Origin: Calidithermus chliarophilus DSM 9957
GTDB lineage: Bacteria > Deinococcota > Deinococci > Deinococcales > Thermaceae
Assembly (NCBI RefSeq): GCF_000430045.1
Contig: NZ_KE387027.1
Coordinates: 411,901-475,900, forward strand
Direction: 5' to 3'
Length of the DNA: 64,000 nucleotides
Shown here piece by piece: positions 1-8,074 of this stretch. Below the pieces are notes generated by a model. That model saw only the letters and a list, made by a program, of their open reading frames with translations. It was not told where the DNA came from and made no database searches. Within the stretch, counting starts at the first letter, position 1; each line of letters opens with the position of its first letter. The position numbers were made by a program, and so were the translations under genes.

Positions 1-1
1 G

Positions 2-442
2 GCGCTGTTCGTCCCCGGCGCGGCGGTGAAGGGGCTCGAGGCGCTGCGCGACCCCTGGTTCCGGCGCGTGGTCATCGCCAACCCCGAGACGGCCCCCTAC
101 GGCAAGGCGGCGGTTCAGGCCCTGCAGGCCAGCAAGCTCTACGAGTTGCTCAAGGGCCGCCTGGTCTTCGCCCAGGACGTCGCGCAGGCCGCGCAGCTCA
201 CCCTCACCGCTGCCGACGCCGGGTTCATCGCCTACTCGGCGGTGTTTACCCCCGCCTTCAAGGGCAAGGGCGGCGTCTTCGTCGTGCCCCAGCGCCTGTA
301 CGACCCCCTCGACCAGGGGGTGCTGGTGGTGCGGGGCCGCGGCCGCCCCGAGGTGCGGGCCTTCTACGGCTTCCTGCGCTCGCCCGGGGCGTCGCGGATC
401 ATCAAGGCCTACGGCTACCAGACCCCCGATTCCTCGCTCTGA
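2..442 (+). CDS. modA: Molybdate ABC transporter substrate-binding protein, C-terminal part (window cuts the 5' end)
   Basis: The reading frame is open from base 2, so the gene enters from outside the window and only the last ~146 residues are visible. The fragment has the ModA hallmark IANPETAPYGKAA and ends in a second periplasmic-binding lobe (AFYGFLRSPGASRII). The protein would bind molybdate or tungstate outside the membrane and deliver it to ModBC. The TGA stop shares its A with the ATG of modB (TGATG), showing translational coupling. Assignment rests on the motif plus the modBC neighbours; tungstate or sulfate specificity cannot be excluded. Confidence 0.85.
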   Translation, partial: ALFVPGAAVKGLEALRDPWFRRVVIANPETAPYGKAAVQALQASKLYELLKGRLVFAQDVAQAAQLTLTAADAGFIAYSAVFTPAFKGKGGVFVVPQRLYDPLDQGVLVVRGRGRPEVRAFYGFLRSPGASRIIKAYGYQTPDSSL

Positions 443-1119
443 TGCTCGAGCCCCTGCTGCTGACCCTCCGCCTGGCGCTGCTGACCTCGCTGGCGCTGCT
501 GCTGTTGGCCGGGCCGCTGGCTTGGGTGCTGGCGAAGCGGGAGTTCCGGGGGCGGGGGCTGCTCGAGACGCTGCTGCTGCTGCCGCTGGTGCTGCCCCCC
601 ACGGTGCTGGGCTTCTACCTGCTGTTGCTGCTGGGCAAGAACGGGCCCTTGCAGCAGTGGTTCGGGCTGAGCCTGGCCTTCACCTTCGAGGGCATCCTGA
701 TCGGCTCGGTGGTGTTCAACCTGCCGCTGGCGCTGTCGAACTACCGCGAGGCCTTCCGCACCATCGACGACGACCTGCTCCAGACCGCCCGCACGCTGGG
801 GGCGGGCCGCTGGCGGGTTTTGCGCGAGGTGGTGCTGCCGCTGGCCGCTCCGGGGCTGCTGTCGGGCACCCTGCTGGTCTTCGCGCACGTGCTGGGGGAG
901 TTCGGCGTGGTGCTGATGGTGGGGGGGAGCCTGCCGGGGGAGACCCAGGTGCTGTCGATCTACATCTACGAGCTGACCCAGGCCCTGCGGCTGGAGGAGG
1001 CCAACCGGGTGGCGCTGGTGCTGGTGGGGCTGGCCTTCGGGCTGCTGCTGGCGATCCGTTCGTTGGAGGCTAGGTGGAAGTCGAATACGTCCTCGAGCAC
1101 CCCGTCCGCCTCGAGATAG
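442..1119 (+). CDS. modB: Molybdate ABC transporter permease
   Basis: A 225-residue integral membrane protein with about five to six hydrophobic segments. The typical permease EAA loop (LGAGRWRVLREVVLP, roughly residues 118-132) contacts the ATPase, and FAHVLGEFGVVLMVGG is characteristic of ModB/CysT-type permeases. It would form the transmembrane channel of the molybdate importer. It starts on the ATG overlapping the modA stop. Its 3' end overlaps the modC start by 46 bp, so the last ~15 residues (SNTSSSTPSASR) are read out of frame with modC and are probably dispensable. Length is normal for ModB. Confidence 0.9.
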   Translation: MLEPLLLTLRLALLTSLALLLLAGPLAWVLAKREFRGRGLLETLLLLPLVLPPTVLGFYLLLLLGKNGPLQQWFGLSLAFTFEGILIGSVVFNLPLALSNYREAFRTIDDDLLQTARTLGAGRWRVLREVVLPLAAPGLLSGTLLVFAHVLGEFGVVLMVGGSLPGETQVLSIYIYELTQALRLEEANRVALVLVGLAFGLLLAIRSLEARWKSNTSSSTPSASR

Positions 1120-2099
1120 CCCTGCAGGTGCAGGGCTTCACCGTGCTGCTGGGGGAGAGCGGGGTGGGCAAGACCAGCCTGCTCAAGGCCCTGGCCGGGC
1201 TGCTGCCCGCCCGGGGCCGGCCCTTCGCGGGGTTGCGGGCTGAGCAGCGCCCGGTGGGCTACCTGCCCCAGCACTTCGCGCTCTTCCCCCACCTGAGCGC
1301 GCTGGAGAACGTGGCCTTCCCCCTGGCCCACCTGCCGCCCGCGCGGCGCCGGGCGAAGGCGCTGGAGTTCCTCGAGCTCATGGGCATCCCCTCGCTGGCC
1401 CCGCGCTACCCGCGCCAGCTCTCGGGCGGGCAGCAGCAGCGCGTGGCCCTGGCCCGGGCCCTGGCCCGCGAGCCCCAACTGCTGCTGCTCGACGAGCCCA
1501 CCAGCGCCCTCGACGTGGCGACGCGCGAGGAGGTCTTCTCCGAGGTGCTGGCCTCGCTGCGCGACCTGAACATCCCCACCCTGGCCGCCTCCCACGACCC
1601 CTGGCTGGCCCAGCAGGCCGACCGCGTGGCGGTGCTGAGCGCTAGGGGCCTCATCCAGCAGGGCAGCAGCACCGAGGTCTTCGCCCACCCCGTAGACCTG
1701 GGCACTGCCCGGCTGGTGGGCTTCCGCAACTTCCTGCGGGGGGTGGTGGAGGGCCTCGAGGGCGAGAACGCCTGGATCGCCTGCGGCGGCGTGCGGCTGC
1801 GGGCCAGGCGCCCGGGTTGGGCCCGCCCCGGCCAGCCGGTGGTGGCCTGCGTGCGCTCCGACGAGGTGATCGTCGTGCGCCCCGACCGCCGCCCCGAACT
1901 GCCCGTGCAGGACAACCTCCTCAGCGGCACCCTGCTGAGCCTCAAGCCCGAGGGCCTGGGCCTGCGCGGGCGCTTCAGCGGCCCGCTCGAGCTCGACCTG
2001 CTGCTGCCGCGCCACGTGCAGGAGCGGCTGGGGCTCGAGGTGGGCCGGACCATCGAGGTGTCGCTCAAGCCGCAGTATCTGCATCTGGTGCCGGGGTAG
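1074..2099 (+). CDS. modC: Molybdate ABC transporter ATP-binding protein
   Basis: A 341-residue ABC ATPase. The Walker A GESGVGKT is at about residues 27-34, the signature LSGGQQQ begins at about residue 116, and Walker B LLLLDEPTSALD has its acidic pair at D140-E141. After about residue 215 a C-terminal region resembles the TOBE/MOP fold that binds oxyanion in ModC. It powers molybdate import with ModB. It starts with GTG inside the end of modB, so the three genes form one tight operon. There is no gene for 348 bp downstream, only a repeat element. Confidence 0.9.
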   Translation: MEVEYVLEHPVRLEIALQVQGFTVLLGESGVGKTSLLKALAGLLPARGRPFAGLRAEQRPVGYLPQHFALFPHLSALENVAFPLAHLPPARRRAKALEFLELMGIPSLAPRYPRQLSGGQQQRVALARALAREPQLLLLDEPTSALDVATREEVFSEVLASLRDLNIPTLAASHDPWLAQQADRVAVLSARGLIQQGSSTEVFAHPVDLGTARLVGFRNFLRGVVEGLEGENAWIACGGVRLRARRPGWARPGQPVVACVRSDEVIVVRPDRRPELPVQDNLLSGTLLSLKPEGLGLRGRFSGPLELDLLLPRHVQERLGLEVGRTIEVSLKPQYLHLVPG

Positions 2100-2102
2100 C
2101 TG

Positions 2103-2345
2103 AGCGCTGATAGCCCATAGCTCATAGCCGATAGCCGGGCGCGGGTCGTGCGTCGTACGCGAGACGCCAAACGCCAAACGCCGAACGCAAGACGCAAGAC
2201 GCCAAACGCAAGACGCAAGACGCAAGACGCAAGACGCAAGACGCGAGACGCAAGACGCGAGACGCCCTAGACCCTCGACGCCGGCGGGGAGGGACGGGGA
2301 GGGGTCAGCCACGAGCCGCACGCCATGAGCCATAGGCCACGGGTC
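2103..2345 (-). repeat. Composite heptamer repeat element, copy A (reverse orientation)
   Basis: This fills most of the 348-bp gap between modC and the CHAT gene. Read on the + strand it has GATAGCC-type heptamers, a CGTACG block, then fourteen consecutive 7-bp units (ACGCAAG, ACGCCAA, ACGCGAG variants) at 2164-2261, then a GGGGAGGGACGGGGAGGGG block, then CCACGAGC-type heptamers. This is the mirror order of copies such as 4296-4512. No ORF with coding character or RBS is seen in it. Confidence 0.85.
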
Positions 2346-2447
2346 GGCTGCCGTAACGCCGGTGTAACGTGCCTGGGCTACACTCGAGCGTAGTTCGCAC
2401 AGGCAAGCCGTCTCGCTTTCGCTTCCGTCGTTGCCGGGGGGTGGGGG

Positions 2448-4286
2448 GTGGGGAGGGTCATTCTGAAGTCGAAGGCGATCTACGCCGTGCCAGACGTGGT
2501 GCGGCTGCTCGAGTGCTACATCGGCCAGATGCCGCCCGAGCTGCAGGAGCGGCTGCAGGAGATCTACGCACAGTTTCTCGCGGGGGTGCCACAGCGGCCG
2601 GAGACGGCGGCGCGGGACTTTCTGCGGCGGCTCGAGGGGCTGGACTTCGAGTTCTTGAGGCCCGTCATCGAGGAGACCAAGGGGATACCCGACCGCTCCA
2701 GCCCGCCCCATGCCCCGCCCATGCCCCTGCCCGAGCTGCCGCCCCGCCTGGAGAGCCGTCCGCTGGAGCTCGCCAACGGTCCCAGGGCCGAGCCGCCGGG
2801 CAAGGGGCCGCTGCTGCGCTATCCGGGGATGGAATACCCCAACGTGGCGCTGGTGAACACCCCCCTCACCCTCACCCTGGCCCTGCGCCAGGAGCCGCCC
2901 GAGGGCGGGGGCGAAGGGGTGAGCTTCGACGACCCCGGCGAGCCGGTGAAGGTGGTGGTGCGGGCCACCGACTGCCTGTTCCCCGAGGGCGACTCCAAGC
3001 CGCTGACCCTGCAAGCGGGCCAGGACTCGCTCGAGACCCTCACCCTCATCCCGCTCAAGGTGGGGCCGCTGAGCCTGATGGCCGAGTTCTGGTACAAGAA
3101 ACGCCCGGTCGCCACGGTCAAGGGGCGGATCGAGGTGATGCCCAACCCGGTGGCCGCCGTCACCGTGCGCGTGACGGACACCGCCGACCTCAGCGACCCC
3201 GAGGGCCCCGAGCCCGACCTGATCCTGCGGGTGCGCATCCACCCCACCCAGCCCAAGGTGCTCGAGTTCGAGCTCGAGAGCTACCAGGACAGCCTCAGCC
3301 ACCTCACCGGGCCCCGGGGCCGGGTGACGCTGCGGCAGGCCCCCGAGCAGAAGATGGCGAAGGTGTACGAGCGCCTGAGCAAGATGGCGCGGGAGGCCAA
3401 GGACCGCCAGCACGAGGCGCTGGAGCACCTGGGCAACGATCTGTGGGACCTGCTGATCCCGCCCGAACTCCAGGCGGCCTACTGGGACTTCCGCGATAAG
3501 GTGCGGTTTTTGCTGGTGCGCTCGAGCGAGCCCCACATCCCCTGGGAGATCGTCAAGCCCTACCGCAAGGTGGACGGGGTGCCCGAGCAGGAGCCCTTCT
3601 GGTGTGAGCGCTTCAGCATGGCCCGCTGGCTCGACAGCGGCGGCCCCGCCACCAACCTCAGCGTGCAGAAGGTGGTGGCGGTGGCCCCCGACCCCGAGAA
3701 GGTCCAGCCGCCCCTGCCCTTCCTCGAGGACGAGGAGGAATACTTCTACCAGACCCTCCCCACCCTGCGCGACGGCCTCGAGGCCCTGCCCCCCTGCCGC
3801 ACCTCCGAGCAGGCCTTGGCCGCCTTCGAGGGCCTCGACTTCACCCTCATGCACGTCGCGGCCCATGGCATTTTCGACGCCCAGGACGCCGACGACTCGG
3901 CCATCGTGCTCGAGGGGGGCAGGCTGCAACCCTCCGAGATCAAGGTGGAGTTCGGCCACAAGCGCCCCCGCCCCCTGGTGTTCATCAACGCCTGCGAGGG
4001 CGCCCGCCTGGGCCAGACCCTCACCGGCCTGGGCGGCTGGGCCGAGCGCCTGGTCCGCTCGGCGCGGGTGGCCGCCTTCGTTGGCGCGGCCTGGGAGGTG
4101 CGCGACGACCTGGCCCTAGGCTTCACCCAGGCCTTCTACGAAGAGCTGCTGCGCAACAACCAGCCCGTCGCCGAGAGCTTCCGCCGCGCCCGCCTCAAGG
4201 TGCGCGACGCACAGCCCGAAAACCGCGACAACTCCACCTGGCTGGCCTACGTGCTCTACGCCTATCCGGGGGCGGTGGTGCGGTGA
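2448..4286 (+). CDS. CHAT-domain protease-like protein
   Basis: A 612-residue soluble protein without signal peptide. The C-terminal ~200 residues form a CHAT (caspase-like) domain with both catalytic residues visible: His473 in HVAAHG and Cys516 in FINACEG. These are followed by the usual AFVGAAWEVRDD and ending STWLAYVLYAYP. Residues ~1-85 form a helical domain I do not recognise. Residues ~120-290 look like beta-rich repeats, and ~300-390 contain the linker segment often preceding CHAT (WDLLIPPEL, IPWEIVKPY). The start is a GTG in a G-rich stretch with a poor RBS, so the exact start is uncertain. The gene lies 239 bp upstream of a metacaspase-lipase fusion on the same strand, with inverted copies of the composite repeat on both sides. 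CHAT proteins cleave protein partners in several conflict systems; the target here is unknown. Confidence 0.85.
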   Translation: MGRVILKSKAIYAVPDVVRLLECYIGQMPPELQERLQEIYAQFLAGVPQRPETAARDFLRRLEGLDFEFLRPVIEETKGIPDRSSPPHAPPMPLPELPPRLESRPLELANGPRAEPPGKGPLLRYPGMEYPNVALVNTPLTLTLALRQEPPEGGGEGVSFDDPGEPVKVVVRATDCLFPEGDSKPLTLQAGQDSLETLTLIPLKVGPLSLMAEFWYKKRPVATVKGRIEVMPNPVAAVTVRVTDTADLSDPEGPEPDLILRVRIHPTQPKVLEFELESYQDSLSHLTGPRGRVTLRQAPEQKMAKVYERLSKMAREAKDRQHEALEHLGNDLWDLLIPPELQAAYWDFRDKVRFLLVRSSEPHIPWEIVKPYRKVDGVPEQEPFWCERFSMARWLDSGGPATNLSVQKVVAVAPDPEKVQPPLPFLEDEEEYFYQTLPTLRDGLEALPPCRTSEQALAAFEGLDFTLMHVAAHGIFDAQDADDSAIVLEGGRLQPSEIKVEFGHKRPRPLVFINACEGARLGQTLTGLGGWAERLVRSARVAAFVGAAWEVRDDLALGFTQAFYEELLRNNQPVAESFRRARLKVRDAQPENRDNSTWLAYVLYAYPGAVVR

Positions 4287-4295
4287 GGGGCAGTG

Positions 4296-4512
4296 GGTGG
4301 CCGGCGGCATGCGGCTCGTGGCCCGTGGCTGACCCTTCCCCGTCCCTCCCCGCCGGCGTCGAGGGTCTAGGGCGTCTCGCGTCTTGCGTTTTGCGTTCGG
4401 CGTTTGGCGTTTGGCGTCTCGCATCCGACGTACGACCCGCATCCGACGTACGCCCCGCGCCCGGCGTTGGACGTTCAGCTATCGGCTATCAGCTATTAGC
4501 TATCGACCCACT
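4296..4512 (+). repeat. Composite heptamer repeat element, copy B
   Basis: This is a near-complete copy in forward order: GTGGCTC-type units, CCCCGTCCCTCCCC block, GCGTTTT/GCGTTTG heptamers, ACGTACG units, and GCTATCG/GCTATCA heptamers ending just before the RBS of the next gene. It is inverted relative to copy A, so the CHAT gene sits between two mirror-image elements. Confidence 0.85.
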
Positions 4513-4525
4513 CAAGAGGTGAACC

Positions 4526-7500
4526 ATGGCGAAAAAACTCTTCGCATTGCTGGTGGGAATTGACGACTACCCTTCGCCCGTGCCCAAGCTGGGCGGGTGT
4601 GTCAACGACATCGAGGCGGTCGAGCAGTTTTTGCGCCAGCGGGTCGGGGGGGATTATGCCCTGCAGACGCCGCGCAAGCTGCTCGACCGGGAGGCCGGGC
4701 GGCAGGCGGTGATCGCGGGGTTTCGGGAGTACCTGGGCCAGGCCGGGCCGGGCGACCTGGCGCTGTTTTACTACAGCGGGCACGGCTCGCAGGAGATGGC
4801 CGACGCCAAGTTCTGGAAGGTCGAGCCCGACCGGCGCAACGAGACGCTGGTGTGCTACGACAGCCGCACGCCCAGCGGCCAGGACCTCGCGGATAAGGAG
4901 CTGGCGCTGCTGATCGAGGAGGTGGCAGGCAAGGGGGCCGAGGTGGTGGTGGTGCTCGACTGCTGCCACTCGGGCAGCGGCACCCGGGCGGCCCTCGAGG
5001 ACGGCCTGCGGGTGCGGCGAGCCCCGCTCGACGTGCGGGCGCGGCCCCTCCAGACCTACCTCGAGGGGGTGCTCGAGGTCGGCAAAGCCTTCGCCAACCA
5101 GCCGGGGGACGAGACCGCCGACTGGCTGGGCTTCTCGCAGCGGCACCTGCTGCTGGCGGCCTGCCACGCCTCGGAGACGGCCAAGGAGGTGCAGCACCAG
5201 GGCAAGGACCGGGGGGCCTTCAGCGTGGCGCTGCTCAAGGCCCTGGCGGGCGGGAGCCTGACCTACCGCGACCTCGTCAAGCGGGCGGGGGCCGAGCTGA
5301 GCCAGACCGTGCGGCAGCAGACCCCGCAGCTCGAGGTGCCCCCCCAAGCCCTCGACCGGCTGTTCCTGGGCGAGGCGGTCCAGCCCCGCCCGGCCTACTA
5401 CACCCTCAGCCACGACAAGGAGCTGGGCTGGGTGATGGACGGGGGCGCGGTGCACGGCATCGCGGAGGGTGCGGGCAAGGAGCGCACCGTGATGGCGGTC
5501 TTCCCGGCGGGCAGCACCCCCGCCGAGTGGGGCTCGCCGGACAAGGCCCTCGGCGAGGCCACGGTGGTCGAGGTCTGGCCCGCGCGCTCGAGGCTCGAGG
5601 TAGGGAAAGCCAGGCTGGACCCCAAGCTCACCTACCCCGCGCAGGTGATCGCCACGCCCCTGCCGCCGCTGGCGGTGGCCTTCGAGGGGGAGGGGGCCCG
5701 GCTCGAGCCCGTGCGGGGGGCCCTCGCCACCCAGGGCCCCGGCGGCAAAGCCTCGCTGCTGGTGGCGGAGGCCAGGGGCAAGCAGGAGCCCGGCCTGCGG
5801 CTGCTGGCCCAGGGGGGCGCCTACACCCTCACCCGCCCCCACTCCGAGCGCCCCCTGATCCGGCCCCTGCCTTTCGACGAGCCCGACGCGGCGCGCAAGC
5901 TGGCCGAGCGCCTCGAGCACATCGCCCGCTGGCAGGCCACCGCGGCGCTCGCCAACCCCGGCAGCGGGCTCGAGGGGGCCGTCGCGGCCGAGTTCTACCG
6001 CTCGCTCAGCGGCCCCACCACCCGCAAGCCCGGCAGCGAGCGCTTCGAGCGGGTCCGGGGCCACGAGCTGCGGCTGGAGTACCGCCTGGAAGGGGAGAAG
6101 TGGTTCCAGCCCGCCTTCAAGCTGCGCCTCAAGAACGCCTCGCAGCAGGCCCTCTACGTGGGCCTGCTGGTGCTCAGCGAGTCCTTCGAGGTCGTGGTGC
6201 CGCTGGAGGAGGGCGGGGGGGTGCTGAAGCTCGAGCCCGGCCAGGAACTCTGGTACAACAAGGGCCAGCCGGTCTACACCCGCGTGCCCAAGGAGTGGTG
6301 GGAGGCGGGGATCACCCAGACCCAGGACCTCATCAAGCTCGTCGTCAGCGACCGGCCCTTCGACGCCACCCTGCTGGCCCAGCCCCCCCTGGACTCGCCT
6401 TTCGACCGCGAGGCCGCCGCCACGCGCTCCTCGCGCAACTCCCTCGAGCGCCTGATGCGCCGGGTGGGCACCCGCCACATCGGGCTCGAGCCCGAGGGCG
6501 AGGCCGAGCTCTCCGACTGGGCCGCCCTCACCCTCAGCGTCACCACCCTGCGCCCCACACCCAAGGCCGAGGTCGGCAAGCAGGTGGCCGAGCTGGGCAA
6601 CGGCGTGCGGGTGCGGCCCCACCCGGCCCTGCAGGCCCGCGCCCGCCTGATCGGGCTGCCCCAGGCCACGCGGGGCGGGGCCAACCTGCCGCCCTACCTC
6701 CCCGACCTCGAGGGCGTGGAGCCCTTCCGCCTCACCCCGCCCCAGGGGCGCGACGCGGGGTTGGGGGCGCTCGAGCTCAGCGAGATCAACGACCCCAAGG
6801 CCGTGAGCGAGGCCCAGCCGCTGGAGCTGGAGTTCGACCTCCCCCTGGGTGAGCGCGACCGGCTGATCGCGGTGGGTTACGACGCGAAGCAGAAGCTCTG
6901 GCTCCCGCTGGGCTTCGGCGGCCCGCTCCAGACCAAGGGCGAGGCCGGGGGCAGCTACGTGCGGCTTGAGCGCCTCCCCACCCCCGCGCCCGCCCCGCTG
7001 GCCGGGGAGCGCGGCCTCATCGACTCGGTCAAGCTGATGCTCTTCAAGCTGGTGGGCCAGAAGCTGGGCCTGCCCTTCGACTACCCCCGCCTCTCGGCCA
7101 TCACCGTGCCCGAGCTGGGCAAGGTGGAGTACGAGCCCGACGCCGCGAAGGTCCGGGCCAAGGTGGCCGGGGCCAAGAAGGTGCTGCTTTACGTGCACGG
7201 CATCCTGGGCCACACCAAGGACCTGGCCTACAGTGCGAGCAGCAAGGTCCGGCTAGGCGACGGGGAGGCGGCGTTGCAGGAGAGCTACGACCTGCTGCTG
7301 GCCTTCGACTACGAGAACATCCACACCTCGATCAAGGACAACGGGCGGCTGCTGCGGCAGAAGCTCGAGGCCGCCGGCTTCGGCCCCGACGACGGCAAGA
7401 CCCTGCACGTCGTCGCGCACTCGATGGGCGGGCTGGTCTCGCGCTGGATGATCGAGCAGGAGGGCGGGAAGGCCTTCGTGGACCACCTCATCGTGATGGG

Positions 7501-7993
7501 CACCCCCAGCGGCGGCTCCCCCTGGGCCAGCGTGCAGCAGTTCGCCTCCACCGCGCTGGCCCTGGGCATGAACGGCGCGGCGGCCCTGGCCTGGCCGCTG
7601 CGGCTGGTGGGGGGCCTGTTGGGGGCCATCGAGGCGGTGGACAACTCCCTCGACGAGATGCAGCCGGGCTCCGAGTTCCTCAAGACCCTGGGCCACAGCC
7701 CCGACCCCGCGCTGCCCTACACCGTGATCGCCGGGACCGCCTCCGTCAAGCGCGGCTCGAGCGCCAAGAGCCTGGTCAAGCGCATCCTCGACAACTTCCC
7801 CAACGCCATCCGCTTCGTGGCCCCCAGCGTGTTCCTGGGCCAGCCCAACGACCTCGCCGCCTCCGTCGCCAGCGTCCACAGCCTCGACCCGCAGCGCCAG
7901 CCCCAGCCCGCCCTGCTCACCGTGGGCTCCGACCACTTCTCCTACCTCGAGCCCGACGTCACCCTCCCCGAGGTGGTCGGGGCGCTGCGCTGA
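4526..7993 (+). CDS. Metacaspase (C14)-alpha/beta-hydrolase (lipase-like) fusion protein
   Basis: A 1155-residue multidomain protein starting at ATG after the RBS AGAGGTGA. Residues ~1-270 form a caspase/metacaspase domain with LFALLVGIDDY, catalytic His86 in YYSGHGS, and Cys147 in LDCCHSG. Residues ~290-860 are beta-rich (a C14-associated region, including a stretch like surface Ig or DUF4384 modules around 510-620). From ~885 to the end there is an alpha/beta hydrolase: oxyanion strand LLYVHGILGH, nucleophile Ser966 in AHSMGG, and candidate His1137 in SDHFSY. No signal peptide is visible. One chain thus joins a regulatory protease to a probable lipase or esterase, as expected for an effector unleashed by proteolysis. 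Context with the upstream CHAT gene suggests a conflict or programmed-death module; the substrate is unknown. Confidence 0.85.
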   Translation: MAKKLFALLVGIDDYPSPVPKLGGCVNDIEAVEQFLRQRVGGDYALQTPRKLLDREAGRQAVIAGFREYLGQAGPGDLALFYYSGHGSQEMADAKFWKVEPDRRNETLVCYDSRTPSGQDLADKELALLIEEVAGKGAEVVVVLDCCHSGSGTRAALEDGLRVRRAPLDVRARPLQTYLEGVLEVGKAFANQPGDETADWLGFSQRHLLLAACHASETAKEVQHQGKDRGAFSVALLKALAGGSLTYRDLVKRAGAELSQTVRQQTPQLEVPPQALDRLFLGEAVQPRPAYYTLSHDKELGWVMDGGAVHGIAEGAGKERTVMAVFPAGSTPAEWGSPDKALGEATVVEVWPARSRLEVGKARLDPKLTYPAQVIATPLPPLAVAFEGEGARLEPVRGALATQGPGGKASLLVAEARGKQEPGLRLLAQGGAYTLTRPHSERPLIRPLPFDEPDAARKLAERLEHIARWQATAALANPGSGLEGAVAAEFYRSLSGPTTRKPGSERFERVRGHELRLEYRLEGEKWFQPAFKLRLKNASQQALYVGLLVLSESFEVVVPLEEGGGVLKLEPGQELWYNKGQPVYTRVPKEWWEAGITQTQDLIKLVVSDRPFDATLLAQPPLDSPFDREAAATRSSRNSLERLMRRVGTRHIGLEPEGEAELSDWAALTLSVTTLRPTPKAEVGKQVAELGNGVRVRPHPALQARARLIGLPQATRGGANLPPYLPDLEGVEPFRLTPPQGRDAGLGALELSEINDPKAVSEAQPLELEFDLPLGERDRLIAVGYDAKQKLWLPLGFGGPLQTKGEAGGSYVRLERLPTPAPAPLAGERGLIDSVKLMLFKLVGQKLGLPFDYPRLSAITVPELGKVEYEPDAAKVRAKVAGAKKVLLYVHGILGHTKDLAYSASSKVRLGDGEAALQESYDLLLAFDYENIHTSIKDNGRLLRQKLEAAGFGPDDGKTLHVVAHSMGGLVSRWMIEQEGGKAFVDHLIVMGTPSGGSPWASVQQFASTALALGMNGAAALAWPLRLVGGLLGAIEAVDNSLDEMQPGSEFLKTLGHSPDPALPYTVIAGTASVKRGSSAKSLVKRILDNFPNAIRFVAPSVFLGQPNDLAASVASVHSLDPQRQPQPALLTVGSDHFSYLEPDVTLPEVVGALR

Positions 7994-8074
7994 AGTCCAC
8001 TGGGCTGACAACTCGGCCCAGAATCCCTTACCGCACCTCGTCGGCCACGGGCTCGAGGACGCCCGGCATGTCCC

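Noticed and set aside
966-3959. Very long minus-strand open frames (also at 4496-7213, 13352-15328, 48030-50768, 55931-58213)
   Set aside because: They are antisense shadows of high-GC coding genes, rich in His/Leu/Gly/Gln, without RBS or known domains.
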